Of a stretch of DNA of 64,000 nt, positions 52,288-61,428 are shown in pieces. Made by a program: the position numbers and the translations under genes. Each line of letters starts with the position of its first letter. Within the stretch, counting starts at the first letter, position 1. Below the pieces are notes generated by a model. The model searched no databases, was not told the origin of the DNA, and saw nothing but the letters and a program-made list of their open reading frames with translations. This DNA is from an uncultured Bacilli bacterium (GTDB lineage Bacteria; Bacillota_I; Bacilli_A; RF39; UBA660). The DNA lies in assembly GCA_934162195.1 (NCBI GenBank), contig CAKPHO010000003.1, positions 1 to 64,000 on the forward strand, in the 5' to 3' direction.

Positions 52288-53001
52288 TTACATTTCTACA
52301 TTATGATAGATATTTTGAACATCGTCTATTTCGTCTATCATATTATATAATCTTTGAAATTCTTGTAGATCTTCTCCAGCTAAAGTAATTCTTTCTTTTG
52401 GTAACATTGATATTTCATCTAATTCAAACTCAATGTTAGGATTTAACTTACTTATAGCACCTTTAATTTTAAATAAATCTTGTGGAGCACCATAAATAAC
52501 AATATGATTATCGCTTGATTCAATATCTTCAATGTCTACATCATCCATAATTAAAGCATCCATTACTTCTTCTTCGTTCAATCCATTAAAAGCAACTACA
52601 CTTAAATTATCATACATATAAGCAACGCTTCCTTGAGCTCCTAACTTAACATGACATTTATTAATAACAGCTCTTAAATCACTTATACTTCTATTAACAT
52701 TATCTGTTAAGCATTCAACCATTAAAGTTGATCCTGCTGGGCCAAAAACTTCATATGTTACTGTTTCATAATTTTCACCAGAACCACTATTTACTTTATC
52801 TATTGCTCTTTTAATAACATCTGATGGTACTTGTTCTTTTTTTGCTTTTTCAATTAATCTTTTTAATCTTAAATTACCTTCTGGACTAGTTCCTCCAGTT
52901 TTAGCAACTTGATATATTTCTCTTGCATACATACCATATAATTTACCACGAGCTGCTCCTGTTTTTTGTTTAGCTGCTGCTATATTAGGAAATCTTCCCA
53001 T
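52288..53001 (-). CDS. yebC: YebC/PmpR-family regulator
   Basis: 237 aa. The usual start GRFPNIAAAKQKTGAARGKLYGMYAREI and NLRLKRLIEKAKKEQVPSDVIKRAIDK identify the family. Members bind DNA as regulators or relieve ribosome stalling at proline-rich stretches. Length is normal, and GGTGA lies upstream of the ATG. Confidence 0.94.
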   Translation of the reverse strand: MGRFPNIAAAKQKTGAARGKLYGMYAREIYQVAKTGGTSPEGNLRLKRLIEKAKKEQVPSDVIKRAIDKVNSGSGENYETVTYEVFGPAGSTLMVECLTDNVNRSISDLRAVINKCHVKLGAQGSVAYMYDNLSVVAFNGLNEEEVMDALIMDDVDIEDIESSDNHIVIYGAPQDLFKIKGAISKLNPNIEFELDEISMLPKERITLAGEDLQEFQRLYNMIDEIDDVQNIYHNVEM

Positions 53002-53059
53002 AATTTCACCATTCTTTCCTGCTTTTTATTTTACTATATATTTATATTTTTTTAAATAC

Positions 53060-54199
53060 CTATTTAGAAATATTATAATCTTTTTTTATGACATCATCTA
53101 ATATTTCGTTAGATCCATATCGATAATCTTTCACATCTACGTGCAAATACTCATCAAGTTCCATAGGGAAAGATGTTATTTGGCAATTACCTGTTTGTTC
53201 TTCTATTCTTCTAAAATTTCTAATAAGTTTATCAGACAAGTTTTGAGATGTGCGTAAATTATCTCGTTCGTATTCTAACAATAATTTTGTTAATTCTTTG
53301 TCAGATAAATTACTGTATTTTTTCTTATATTGATAACGTTTTTTAAATGCTTTTGTTCTAGCTTCTGCTCTTATTGGTAAAACTGTAACAACCTTTATTT
53401 TATCAATTCCTGTCTGTTTTAATACATCAAAAAATATTGATAAGGATAATAATGACGCAGGTGATACATCACTTATGTTTTCTGGGTAATAATCATCACC
53501 ATTCTTATAAGCAAGATATTCGTCCGTTTCTAAGTCTAAAACTCCACCATTTAACTTATATAATATTCTTTTTATTTTCTTTTGGTAAGAACTATTTATT
53601 TCTTTTTGTTTATTTTGTACAGCGTAGATATAACAATTTTTCTTTTCTATTCCATAACTTATAGTTGGTAACTCGTACTCATCATCTTTATCCTTTAATA
53701 TAGGGGTAAAAGCATACGGTGTCTCCATTCTTATATCTTGTTTAACATCTTTAATAAGAATATCACTATTATTTAAAGAGTCAATGTTTTGATTGTAAAC
53801 TGTTATTTCACTACTACATAATTTATTCTTATAAAAATTTATTAATTTTTGAACAAATAAGCATGGATTAGCAAAATCTTCATAAGTTGCATTACTCCAC
53901 ATTACTGTTAAATAACCTTTAATTCTGCCTTCCATGTCATATTTCTTAAAAAAATTATTATAACTATCGCATAATTTAATATATTCATATAATAAATCGA
54001 CAAATTTTTCTTTATTATCAATAATCAAAGTTGGTTTAAAACTATCGATAGAAAAAGTTTCTTTTGTATAAAAACCTACATTAAATATAAATTCTTCTTG
54101 TTCGTGATTATCTTTTAATAAAACTTTTACTTCACCATTTTGAGCTTCTTTTACTATTTCATCAAAAAAGATGCTTTTTATAATCTCTTTATTTTCCAT
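53060..54199 (-). CDS. Uncharacterised 379-aa protein coupled to rnc
   Basis: 379 aa, family not recognised. The mixed alpha/beta sequence has an acidic N-terminal region, a central segment TPYAFTPILKDKDDEYELPTISYGIE and a C-terminal basic region IRAEARTKAFKKRYQYKKKYSNLSDKEL. The last part could bind nucleic acid, but this is only composition. It overlaps the end of rnc by 11 bp and is probably translated with it, so a link to RNA processing is plausible. Confidence 0.65.
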   Translation of the reverse strand: MENKEIIKSIFFDEIVKEAQNGEVKVLLKDNHEQEEFIFNVGFYTKETFSIDSFKPTLIIDNKEKFVDLLYEYIKLCDSYNNFFKKYDMEGRIKGYLTVMWSNATYEDFANPCLFVQKLINFYKNKLCSSEITVYNQNIDSLNNSDILIKDVKQDIRMETPYAFTPILKDKDDEYELPTISYGIEKKNCYIYAVQNKQKEINSSYQKKIKRILYKLNGGVLDLETDEYLAYKNGDDYYPENISDVSPASLLSLSIFFDVLKQTGIDKIKVVTVLPIRAEARTKAFKKRYQYKKKYSNLSDKELTKLLLEYERDNLRTSQNLSDKLIRNFRRIEEQTGNCQITSFPMELDEYLHVDVKDYRYGSNEILDDVIKKDYNISK

Positions 54200-54857
54200 T
54201 TTGAGCCTTTCTCAAAGCATCTTTTGCGGCTTCTTGTTCAGCTTCTTTCTTACTATGAGCTGTTCCTTTTCCATAAATAATATTGTCTATTTTAACTTCA
54301 ACAGTAAAAGTCTTATTGTGAGCTGGGCCTTCTTCATCTACCACATCATATTCTAAACTTCTTTTTTCTGTTTGAACAAGTTCTTGTAAAACCGATTTAT
54401 AATCACTAAAAAAATCTACTTCTTTCTTTTCAATCAAAGGAATAATATTATTATATATAAATTTTTTTACAAAATCTAATCCTTGATCCAGATACATTGC
54501 TCCTGTAAAGGATTCAAAAATATCGGCAACAATGGCTTTTCTATTTCTTCCACCGGTAGATTCTTCACCGTGTCCTAAAAGTAAATATTTATTTAAACCA
54601 AGACGAGTTGCGTATTCATAAAGAGCTACTTCACAAACATAGTGAGCTCGAAGTTTAGTCATCTTTCCTTCTTCATATTCCGTGTTTTTAAATAAATAAT
54701 CACTCATGATAAGTTCTAACACCGCATCTCCCAAATATTCTAATCTTTCATAACTTTTAGTTTCGTGTTCGTTAGCATAAGAAGTATGTGTAAATGCTTC
54801 TGTATATAAGCTTTCATGATTAGGTATTATATTAAATTTTTCATATAGTTCTTTCAT
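54189..54857 (-). CDS. rnc: Ribonuclease III
   Basis: 222 aa from ATG 54857, chosen for GGTGA upstream. The catalytic signature ERLEYLGDAVLELIMSDYLF lies near residues 30-50 and the second acidic site in DIFESFTGAMYLDQG. A C-terminal dsRNA-binding domain (DYKSVLQELVQTEK, GKGTAHSKKEAEQEAAKDAL) is complete. It cuts double-stranded rRNA and mRNA precursors and often destroys antisense/target duplexes, relevant to the toxin-like loci at 22.3 kb. Confidence 0.96.
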   Translation of the reverse strand: MKELYEKFNIIPNHESLYTEAFTHTSYANEHETKSYERLEYLGDAVLELIMSDYLFKNTEYEEGKMTKLRAHYVCEVALYEYATRLGLNKYLLLGHGEESTGGRNRKAIVADIFESFTGAMYLDQGLDFVKKFIYNNIIPLIEKKEVDFFSDYKSVLQELVQTEKRSLEYDVVDEEGPAHNKTFTVEVKIDNIIYGKGTAHSKKEAEQEAAKDALRKAQNGK

Positions 54858-54952
54858 TTTATCACCTGTAAATATTATATCAAATTTTTCATTATCCTGC
54901 ATCCTTATTTTACTTTTTTGAAAAACTTTAGTATAATGAAGAAGGTGAAAAG

Positions 54953-55177
54953 ATGAAATATATTTTAGTTGCGCTTATAAATTTATATCAATTATTGCCA
55001 GGTCCATGGCATAATTCATGTAAATATATTCCTACTTGTTCTAATTATGGAATAGAAGCAATAAAAGAATATGGTAGTCTAAAAGGTGGGTACTTAACCA
55101 TTAAAAGAATATTAAGGTGTAATCCTATTAATAAAGGTGGTTATGACCCGGTACCAAAAAAAGGAGTTAAAAAATGA
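54953..55177 (+). CDS. yidD: Membrane protein insertion efficiency factor YidD
   Basis: 74 aa. The conserved core LPGPWHNSCKYIPTCSNYGIEAIKEYG and GYLTIKRILRCNPINKGGYDPVP are intact. It assists YidC-dependent insertion at the membrane. A TATAAT-GAAGAA-GGTGA unit gives a very short 5' leader. It overlaps the downstream lipoprotein gene by 4 bp. Confidence 0.93.
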   Translation: MKYILVALINLYQLLPGPWHNSCKYIPTCSNYGIEAIKEYGSLKGGYLTIKRILRCNPINKGGYDPVPKKGVKK

Positions 55178-56034
55178 AAAAATATTTATTATTAATTTTA
55201 GGCATAGTTTTAGTATGTACTGGTTGTTTTAAAAGAGATACGATGGAGGATATAACGATTTACACTTCTGTTTATCCAATTGAATATATTACCAATAGAC
55301 TTTATGGAGATAACGCAACAATAAATAGTATTTATCCAAACGGTATTATAGTTGACAAATACACTTTAACAGAAAAACAACTAGAAGATTATGGTAAAGC
55401 TGATTTATTTATCTTTAATGGATTAAGCGAAGAAAAAAACTATATTAAACCAATGTTTGAATCTAATAAAAATTTAAAAATTATTGACGCTACTTCAAGT
55501 ATCGAATACAACAATAAAATGGAAGAAATTTGGTTGGATCCTTCAAACTTCTTAATGATTGCGCAAAATATAAAAATTGGATTTGAAGAATATATAACTA
55601 ATCAATATATTATAAGTGAAATTGAAGAAAATTATAAACAATTAAAAATTGATGTATCTAGTTTAGATGCTAAAATACAAACGATGATTGAAAAAGCGAA
55701 CAATAAAAAAATAGTTGTCACTAGTAACCTATTTAAATATTTAGAAAAATATAATTTTGAAGTCATCTCATTAGATGAAAGTGAAACAGCACTTTATAAA
55801 AATATATCTACTGTTAAAAATATGATATCTAAAGGTGATTTAAAATATATCTATTCATTAAAGAATGAAGATTTAAGTGATACCGTTAAAAATCTAGTAA
55901 AAGATACAAATGTTAAATTACTTGAATTTCATACTTTAGGGAACTTAGATGAATCTGAAAAAAAAGCTAAAAAAGATTATCTTTCTATTATGAATGAAAA
56001 TATTGAGTTATTAAAAGAACAATTATATGATTAA
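55174..56034 (+). CDS. ZnuA/AdcA-like substrate-binding lipoprotein, metal ligands missing
   Basis: 286 aa. The lipobox TGC near residues 16-18 (LVCTGCF) predicts signal peptidase II cleavage and lipidation. The two-lobed cluster A-9 fold shows in TSVYPIEYITNRLYG, LFIFNGLSEE, IWLDPSNFLMIAQNIK and the long connecting helix. The His residues that normally hold Zn/Mn in PHxY, HxWLDP and a third site are absent (PIEY, EEIWLDP). It may bind another ligand or be structural. No permease or ATPase gene lies beside it. It is cotranslated with yidD (ATGA overlap). Confidence 0.8.
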   Translation: MKKYLLLILGIVLVCTGCFKRDTMEDITIYTSVYPIEYITNRLYGDNATINSIYPNGIIVDKYTLTEKQLEDYGKADLFIFNGLSEEKNYIKPMFESNKNLKIIDATSSIEYNNKMEEIWLDPSNFLMIAQNIKIGFEEYITNQYIISEIEENYKQLKIDVSSLDAKIQTMIEKANNKKIVVTSNLFKYLEKYNFEVISLDESETALYKNISTVKNMISKGDLKYIYSLKNEDLSDTVKNLVKDTNVKLLEFHTLGNLDESEKKAKKDYLSIMNENIELLKEQLYD

Positions 56035-56040
56035 AAATCA

Positions 56041-56069
56041 TTGACAAAGGCATGTATATATTGTAAAAT
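56041..56069 (+). promoter_or_regulatory. tRNA-Ser promoter
   Basis: TTGACA (56041-56046), 17 bp, TAAAAT (56064-56069), ending about 13 bp before the mature tRNA. Confidence 0.7.
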
Positions 56070-56082
56070 TATACATGTAGTT

Positions 56083-56173
56083 GGAGCAGTACTCAAGAGG
56101 CTGAAGAGGCGCCCCTGCTAAGGGTGTAGGTCGGGCAACTGGCGCGAGGGTTCAAATCCCTCCTGCTCCGCCA
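56083..56173 (+). tRNA. tRNA-Ser (GCU anticodon)
   Basis: Acceptor arms GGAGCAG and CTGCTCC pair; discriminator G and CCA are encoded. The anticodon loop CTGCTAA gives GCU, reading AGC/AGU. A long variable arm between GGGTG and the T-arm GGTTCAAATCC is the class II form of tRNA-Ser. Confidence 0.97.
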
Positions 56174-56183
56174 TTTAAAAATT

Positions 56184-56208
56184 AACCTTGTACATGCAAG
56201 GTTTTTTT
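56184..56208 (+). terminator. Terminator after tRNA-Ser
   Basis: AACCTTG pairs with CAAGGTT around TACATG, then T residues. Confidence 0.85.
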
Positions 56209-56226
56209 GTTAGTTGGAGGCTTTAA

Positions 56227-56760
56227 ATGAAAGATATATATATTATTCAAATGCATACAGGCACTATTCCTAGTTTTATAATTAAATCATTTACAAGATA
56301 TAAATATAGTCACGTTTTAATATCAACCAATAATTCTTTCAAAAAGATGTATAGTTTTGGAAGAAAAACATTATTTAATCCATTTAATGCAGGACTTGTT
56401 ATTGAAGATATTAATGGAAAGTTTTTTAAACACTTTAATAAAACAATGTGCCGCATATACAAGATATCAATCAGTGAAGAAAAATATAACGAAGTTATTA
56501 AATTATTAAACTACTTTGAAAACAATATAGATCAATATAAATATGATATAATCGGTTTATTTCTTAAAATTATGTCATTACCAATTAAACGAGAAAATCA
56601 TTATGTTTGTACCCAATTTGTAGCAGAAATATTAGAAAATGCCCGTATATATGAATTTGGAAAATCTAACTTATTGGTAAAACCTATAGACTTTGAAAAA
56701 ATAGATAATTCTAATGTTATATTTACCGGTTACCTTAATAAATATAAAAATGTTACATAA
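56227..56760 (+). CDS. Permuted NlpC/P60 (YiiX-like) papain-fold protein
   Basis: 177 aa. The pair YSHVLIST (His) followed later by HYVCTQFVAEIL (Cys) is the circularly permuted NlpC/P60 order seen in YiiX/YebB-type amidases and lipases. No signal peptide is clear. It may cleave amide or ester bonds in cell-wall or lipid substrates. GGAGG precedes ATG 56227, and a terminator follows that also serves pilin F. Confidence 0.7.
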   Translation: MKDIYIIQMHTGTIPSFIIKSFTRYKYSHVLISTNNSFKKMYSFGRKTLFNPFNAGLVIEDINGKFFKHFNKTMCRIYKISISEEKYNEVIKLLNYFENNIDQYKYDIIGLFLKIMSLPIKRENHYVCTQFVAEILENARIYEFGKSNLLVKPIDFEKIDNSNVIFTGYLNKYKNVT

Positions 56761-56791
56761 AAAAATTGTAATTTAAAGTTACAATTTTTTT
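56759..56791. terminator. Bidirectional terminator before pilin F end
   Basis: AAATTGTAA pairs with TTACAATTT, with A and T runs flanking. Confidence 0.8.
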
Positions 56792-56801
56792 ATACATTAA
56801 T

Positions 56802-58004
56802 TTAAATTAATTTAGATTTTAAGATAGTTATAACTGGGCGAACGCCATAGTTGTAGCCGATGCCGACGTTGTCATAGTTCACGAAAGCGTCGTAGCGCAC
56901 GCTCCAAGCGGAGTTAGAGCGGCCAGCACGAGAAGATGCTGTCCAATAACCATATGTTTCTTGATCTGAATTATTTAAACATCCTTTTGTTGTACAACTT
57001 TCACGTGTTCTATCATATAACCATCCATACCCGCATCCAGTTGTGTTTCCTTCTTTACATGTATCACTTGCAGAAGTTGTTTTACTATCAAAATAATAAT
57101 AATTACTAGCAGATACCTTTTCATCCCAGCCTGTATAACCTGTTATTGTTGCTATTTCTTGCGCTGTTATTAATCTTGCTTTATAACTACTATAATCTAT
57201 TGTATATTTTGCATTGCTTGTTTGTCCTGTTTGATTCATTGTATAATTTGATGGAGTTTCTGTTCCATTCCATAATGATGTGTCATTTTTTAATTGTTCT
57301 AATAATTCTTTTGGGCCTTTAGCATTGATTATGCTACCATTATCATTTTTATATGTCTTATTCCATGCTACTGTTGCTGTTGTATTATGGTCTAAAATTA
57401 AATTTACTGTATCTTTTCCATCATCATTGAAAGCATAAAATTTCATACATCCTGTTTTTGTTCCTGTATTACTTTGTGTTTCTATATAATTTGAACATTT
57501 TTCTCCTGTTGTTACATTAAAATATACTACTTCACCATTTGCATATGTTTTAGCTGAAGTTGTACTTCCTTTTTCTGTTGCTTCATATGTTTTCTTAGTA
57601 GAATTATATGAAACAGTGTAATCTCCTATTGTCATACTTGATGATGATTGATCAACACTTCCATTTGTTATCTTTATTTTTCCTGATGTTGGTTTTGTTC
57701 CGCTCATTTCTATTTTTATCTTCTTATCATCTGAACAACTTGCACTTTTATCTCTACATAGATTTCCATCACTTGTTATTTGATATTCGCCTTCTAGTAC
57801 TTCATTTTTGCTTAGTCGTTCTTCAGCTGCTGCTACTTCTACTTGTTTAACATAGGTATCTGCACTTCTCTCAGCTGCTCCTTTTTGTGATTTTTTGATT
57901 GTATTCATTACTATTGGTGTTGCTATTAAAGCTATTATTGCTAATACTACTATTACCGCTAGTAATTCTATAAGTGTAAATCCGTATTTATTTTTTAATT
58001 TCAT
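56802..58004 (-). CDS. Prepilin-like protein with hypervariable lectin-type tail (pilin copy F)
   Basis: 400 aa from ATG 58004 (AGGAGG upstream). The class-III start MKLKNKYGFTLIELL is cleaved after Gly8. The N-terminal module is nearly the same as copy C, the C-terminal module as copy E (NGEVVYFNVTTGEKC, YKARLITAQEIATITGYTG), so F is a mosaic. The tail has SAWSVRYDAF and YNYGVRPVITILKSKL. From GGC-CGC to the last CGC, 20 of 29 codons end in C and none in A. It would display a variable lectin-like tip. Monocistronic, with leader and terminator. Confidence 0.88.
   Translation of the reverse strand: MKLKNKYGFTLIELLAVIVVLAIIALIATPIVMNTIKKSQKGAAERSADTYVKQVEVAAAEERLSKNEVLEGEYQITSDGNLCRDKSASCSDDKKIKIEMSGTKPTSGKIKITNGSVDQSSSSMTIGDYTVSYNSTKKTYEATEKGSTTSAKTYANGEVVYFNVTTGEKCSNYIETQSNTGTKTGCMKFYAFNDDGKDTVNLILDHNTTATVAWNKTYKNDNGSIINAKGPKELLEQLKNDTSLWNGTETPSNYTMNQTGQTSNAKYTIDYSSYKARLITAQEIATITGYTGWDEKVSASNYYYFDSKTTSASDTCKEGNTTGCGYGWLYDRTRESCTTKGCLNNSDQETYGYWTASSRAGRSNSAWSVRYDAFVNYDNVGIGYNYGVRPVITILKSKLI
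56825..56950 (-). repeat. Candidate DGR variable repeat of pilin F
   Basis: It ends in GGCGTTCGCC (minus strand, 56846-56837) followed by CAGTTATAACTA, an 11/12 palindrome. Alignment with C and E shows changes at codon positions 1-2 and constant GCTTGG, GTG and GTC positions. Confidence 0.65.
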
Positions 58005-58240
58005 AATCTTCCTCCTTATTTTATTTAGATTTACTTTATTTTGTAAAGGTACAACATAAAAACACAAAGAAATCTAGACTATCAAAAAATCTAGAAACTT
58101 TGTGTTTTCTTTTTTATTTAATTTTATAGTATGATTAAATACCCAGATTGGTGTTTTTACTAATTTTTTAGATAATACTTTAACCATACTACCACTACCT
58201 TTACTGTTTTTATTATACAATAATGATTATATATAATCAA
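58005..58240 (-). promoter_or_regulatory. Promoter and structured leader of pilin F with internal terminator
   Basis: Minus strand: TTGATT (58240-58235), 17 bp, TATAAT (58217-58212). The leader begins AGTAAAGGTAG, carries ORF MVKVLSKKLVKTPIW..., and has a hairpin AACACAAAG (58106-58098) with CTTTGTGTT (58069-58061) around TCTAGA stems, followed by T. Then come TACCTTTAC (pairs with leader start), AGGAGG and ATG 58004. Homologous to the B and C leaders. Confidence 0.65.
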
Positions 58241-58266
58241 TAGATTATAATTAAAACATATTATTT

Positions 58267-59649
58267 TTAATACTCACAACTATTTGGTGTTCTAGGAAAT
58301 GGAATTACATCACGAATGTTTTCTACTCCTGTAAGATAGATAATTAATCTTTCAAATCCCATACCAAATCCAGAGTGATAACAGCCACCATATTTACGTA
58401 AATTACAGAACCAATCTACAGGATCTTTATCAACATGAAGTTCTTGCATTCTTTCCATCAATTTATCGTAATTGTCTTCTCTTTGAGAACCACCCATTAA
58501 CTCTCCTGCTCCTGGAACCTCTAAGTCAACAGCAGCAACTGTTTTATTATCTGGGTTTACTTTCATATACCAAGCTTTAATATCTTTAGGCCAGTCTGTA
58601 ATAAATACTGGACTGTTAAAGTATTCAGTGATATATCTTTCATGTTCTTTTGCTATATCATCATCATAATTTGGAGTAAATTCCCATTTTATATTAGCTT
58701 TCTTTAAAATATCAATAACATCATGATGAGTAATTCTTACAAATTTAGAATTAATTAATTTTGTTAGTTTTTCTTTTAAACCGTTTTCTACGAACTTATC
58801 AAAAAAATCAATTTCTGTAGGACATTTTTCTAAAACATAATTTACAATAAATTTTAGCATATCCTCTTCGATATCCATTAAACCATTTAAATCACAAAAG
58901 GCAATTTCTGGTTCAATCATCCAAAACTCATTAGCGTGAGTTTTGGTATTTGAGTTTTCTGTTCTAAATGTAGGACCAAATGTATATATACGTTTATAAG
59001 CCATGGCATATGCTTCACCGTGTAACTGACCTGTTCCAGTTACATATGCTTTCTTACCAAATAAGTCTTTTGACATATCAACATGTCCATCTGTCATTGG
59101 AAGATTATTTAAATCAAGTGTTGTTATTTTAAACATTTGATCAGATCCTTCACAGTCAGTAGTTGTAATAAGTGGTGTATGAACATAAATATATCCTCTA
59201 TTTTGGAAATATTCATGTATTGCCATAGCAGCTACACTTCTTACTCTAAATACCGCTCCAAATAAGTTAGTACGAGGACGAAGATATGCTTGTTCTCTTA
59301 AAAATTCTCTTGTATGTCTTTTAGGTTGAATAGGAAAATCTTCAGAACAGTCACCTTCTAGTTTAACAGAAATAGTTTGTAGTTCTATTTCTTGGCCTTC
59401 TTTAGGCGATTTAATAACCTTACCAGTAACAGTAATTGCACTTCCTATATGAAGTTTTGTAATATCATCAAAATTGGCTAATTTATTATCATAAACAACT
59501 TGAAGATTTTGAAAAGTTGTTCCATCGTTAAAGTCAATAAAACCAAATTCTTTTTGTTTACGATGATTACGAATCCAACCTTGAACAGTAATCTCTTTAT
59601 CTAAGTATTCTTTACTATCAAGGAATAATTTACTTAAATCTATTATCAT
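58267..59649 (-). CDS. asnS: Asparaginyl-tRNA synthetase
   Basis: 460 aa class IIb synthetase. An OB-fold anticodon domain (residues ~15-105) precedes a catalytic domain with motif 1 region GAVFRVRSVAAMAIHEYF, TGTGQLHGEAYAMAY and motif 3 GFGMGFERLIIYLTG. It is the last gene of gatA-gatB-aspS-asnS. Since a direct AsnRS exists, GatCAB here is probably needed for Gln-tRNA. Confidence 0.95.
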   Translation of the reverse strand: MIIDLSKLFLDSKEYLDKEITVQGWIRNHRKQKEFGFIDFNDGTTFQNLQVVYDNKLANFDDITKLHIGSAITVTGKVIKSPKEGQEIELQTISVKLEGDCSEDFPIQPKRHTREFLREQAYLRPRTNLFGAVFRVRSVAAMAIHEYFQNRGYIYVHTPLITTTDCEGSDQMFKITTLDLNNLPMTDGHVDMSKDLFGKKAYVTGTGQLHGEAYAMAYKRIYTFGPTFRTENSNTKTHANEFWMIEPEIAFCDLNGLMDIEEDMLKFIVNYVLEKCPTEIDFFDKFVENGLKEKLTKLINSKFVRITHHDVIDILKKANIKWEFTPNYDDDIAKEHERYITEYFNSPVFITDWPKDIKAWYMKVNPDNKTVAAVDLEVPGAGELMGGSQREDNYDKLMERMQELHVDKDPVDWFCNLRKYGGCYHSGFGMGFERLIIYLTGVENIRDVIPFPRTPNSCEY

Positions 59650-59674
59650 AGTTTCTCTCTTTTCTATAATATTT

Positions 59675-61417
59675 TTATCTTATTTTAATATGTACTTCTC
59701 TTAGTTGTTGTTCAGTTAATTCACTTGGTGAACCCATCATGTTATCAGCACCACTTACACTAGTTGGGAAAGCTTGAACTTCTCTTAAGTTTTGTTCATC
59801 CCTTAATAACATAATCATACGGTCAATACCAGGAGCCATACCAGCATGTGGTGGCGCTCCAAATTGGAAAGCAGTATATAGAGATTTAAATCTTTCTTTT
59901 ACATCGTCTTCATTATATCCTGCTAAAGCAAAAGCTTTCTTCATAATTTCAATATCATGATTACGAACAGCTCCTGAAGCCATTTCATTACCATTACATA
60001 CAAAATCAAATTGATAAGCGGTAATATCTTCAATATTTTCCTTATTTAAAGCTTCTATTCCACCTTTTGGCATACTAAATGGATTATGTCCGAAATCATA
60101 TTTTCCGGTTTCTTCATTTAATTCATACATAGGAAAATCATTTATAATACAGAATTCAAATTTGTTTTTATCGATTAAATCTAATTTATTTCCTAGATAA
60201 GTTCTAATTTGACCTGCTTGTTTACTTGCCATTAAAGCTTTCCTATCAGCAATAAAGAATAAGACACTACCAACTTGTAAATTGGCTCTTTCAATAATAG
60301 TCTTTTTATCTTCTTCCGTTAAAAACTTATCAATAGGTCCTTTGAAAGAGAAATCTTCTTCTACTGTTATATAGCCAATACCTGGCATACCTATTGTTTT
60401 TGCGTATTCAACTACTTCATTAAACCAAGAGTTAGTTTTAGAAGCTAAGTTATCTACTTTAATACCTCTTACAGTTACACCCCTAAATGGTTTAAATTCA
60501 CTATTAACAAAAATATCACAAATATCTATTATTTCAAGAGGGTTTCTTAGATCTGGTTTATCAGTACCGTACTTAAGCATAGCTTCTTTAAATGAAATTC
60601 TTCTAAATGGACGAGCAGAGACTTCTTTATCACTGAAGTGAGTAAAAGTATCGTAGAATACTTCCTCTCCTACTTTGTATACATCTTCTTCAGTAACAAA
60701 ACTCATTTCCATATCCAATTGATAAAATTCTAAAGTTCGATCAGCACGACAATCTTCATCTCTAAAACATGGAGCAATTTGATAGTATTTATTAAACCCA
60801 GATACCATTAATAACTGTTTATAGATTTGTGGGGCTTGTGGTAAAGCGTAGAATTTCCCCTTAAATTTACGTGAAGGAACGATAAAATCTCTAGCTCCTT
60901 CTGGAGATGAAGCAGAAATAATTGGGGTTTGAACTTCTGTAAAGTCTAAACTATCCATTTTATTTCTTAAATATTTAAGTAATTCACTTCTAAAAACAAT
61001 ATTATCATGAACTTTTTTATTTCTTAAATCTAGGTAGCGATATTTTAATCTTACTTCCTCATTTACTTCATGTGAAGTGATTATTTCAAATGGTAATGGT
61101 TTAGCATGTCCAAGGACTTTTAAAGTATCAACTACTACTTCTATTTCACCAGTCTTAATATGAGGGTTATAATCATTTTTATCTCTATTTCTAACAGTTC
61201 CAGTTAGACAGATTGCTGATTCTTTAGTTAGCCCATTAAAGATACTATCATCATTACTAACTACTTGAATAACGCCTTTTTCATCACGAACGTCAATAAA
61301 TATAACGCCTCCATGATCACGAATATTTTCAACCCATCCAGCTATTTTTACCTTTTTGTTGTTATCCCCTTTAGAAAGAAGTCCACAATAATGATCTCTA
61401 TATTCATTATTTATCAT
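59675..61417 (-). CDS. aspS: Aspartyl-tRNA synthetase
   Basis: 580 aa, bacterial size including the GAD insertion between motifs 2 and 3. The OB-fold is at the N-terminus (VKIAGWVENIRDHGGVIFIDVRD). Catalytic motifs are FIVPSRKFKGKFYALPQAPQ, CFRDEDCRADR and GMAPGIDRMIMLLRDEQNLRE. It lies 11 bp after gatB, within one operon. GAGGTGA lies upstream of ATG 61417. Confidence 0.96.
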   Translation of the reverse strand: MINNEYRDHYCGLLSKGDNNKKVKIAGWVENIRDHGGVIFIDVRDEKGVIQVVSNDDSIFNGLTKESAICLTGTVRNRDKNDYNPHIKTGEIEVVVDTLKVLGHAKPLPFEIITSHEVNEEVRLKYRYLDLRNKKVHDNIVFRSELLKYLRNKMDSLDFTEVQTPIISASSPEGARDFIVPSRKFKGKFYALPQAPQIYKQLLMVSGFNKYYQIAPCFRDEDCRADRTLEFYQLDMEMSFVTEEDVYKVGEEVFYDTFTHFSDKEVSARPFRRISFKEAMLKYGTDKPDLRNPLEIIDICDIFVNSEFKPFRGVTVRGIKVDNLASKTNSWFNEVVEYAKTIGMPGIGYITVEEDFSFKGPIDKFLTEEDKKTIIERANLQVGSVLFFIADRKALMASKQAGQIRTYLGNKLDLIDKNKFEFCIINDFPMYELNEETGKYDFGHNPFSMPKGGIEALNKENIEDITAYQFDFVCNGNEMASGAVRNHDIEIMKKAFALAGYNEDDVKERFKSLYTAFQFGAPPHAGMAPGIDRMIMLLRDEQNLREVQAFPTSVSGADNMMGSPSELTEQQLREVHIKIR

Positions 61418-61428
61418 TTTCTCACCTC

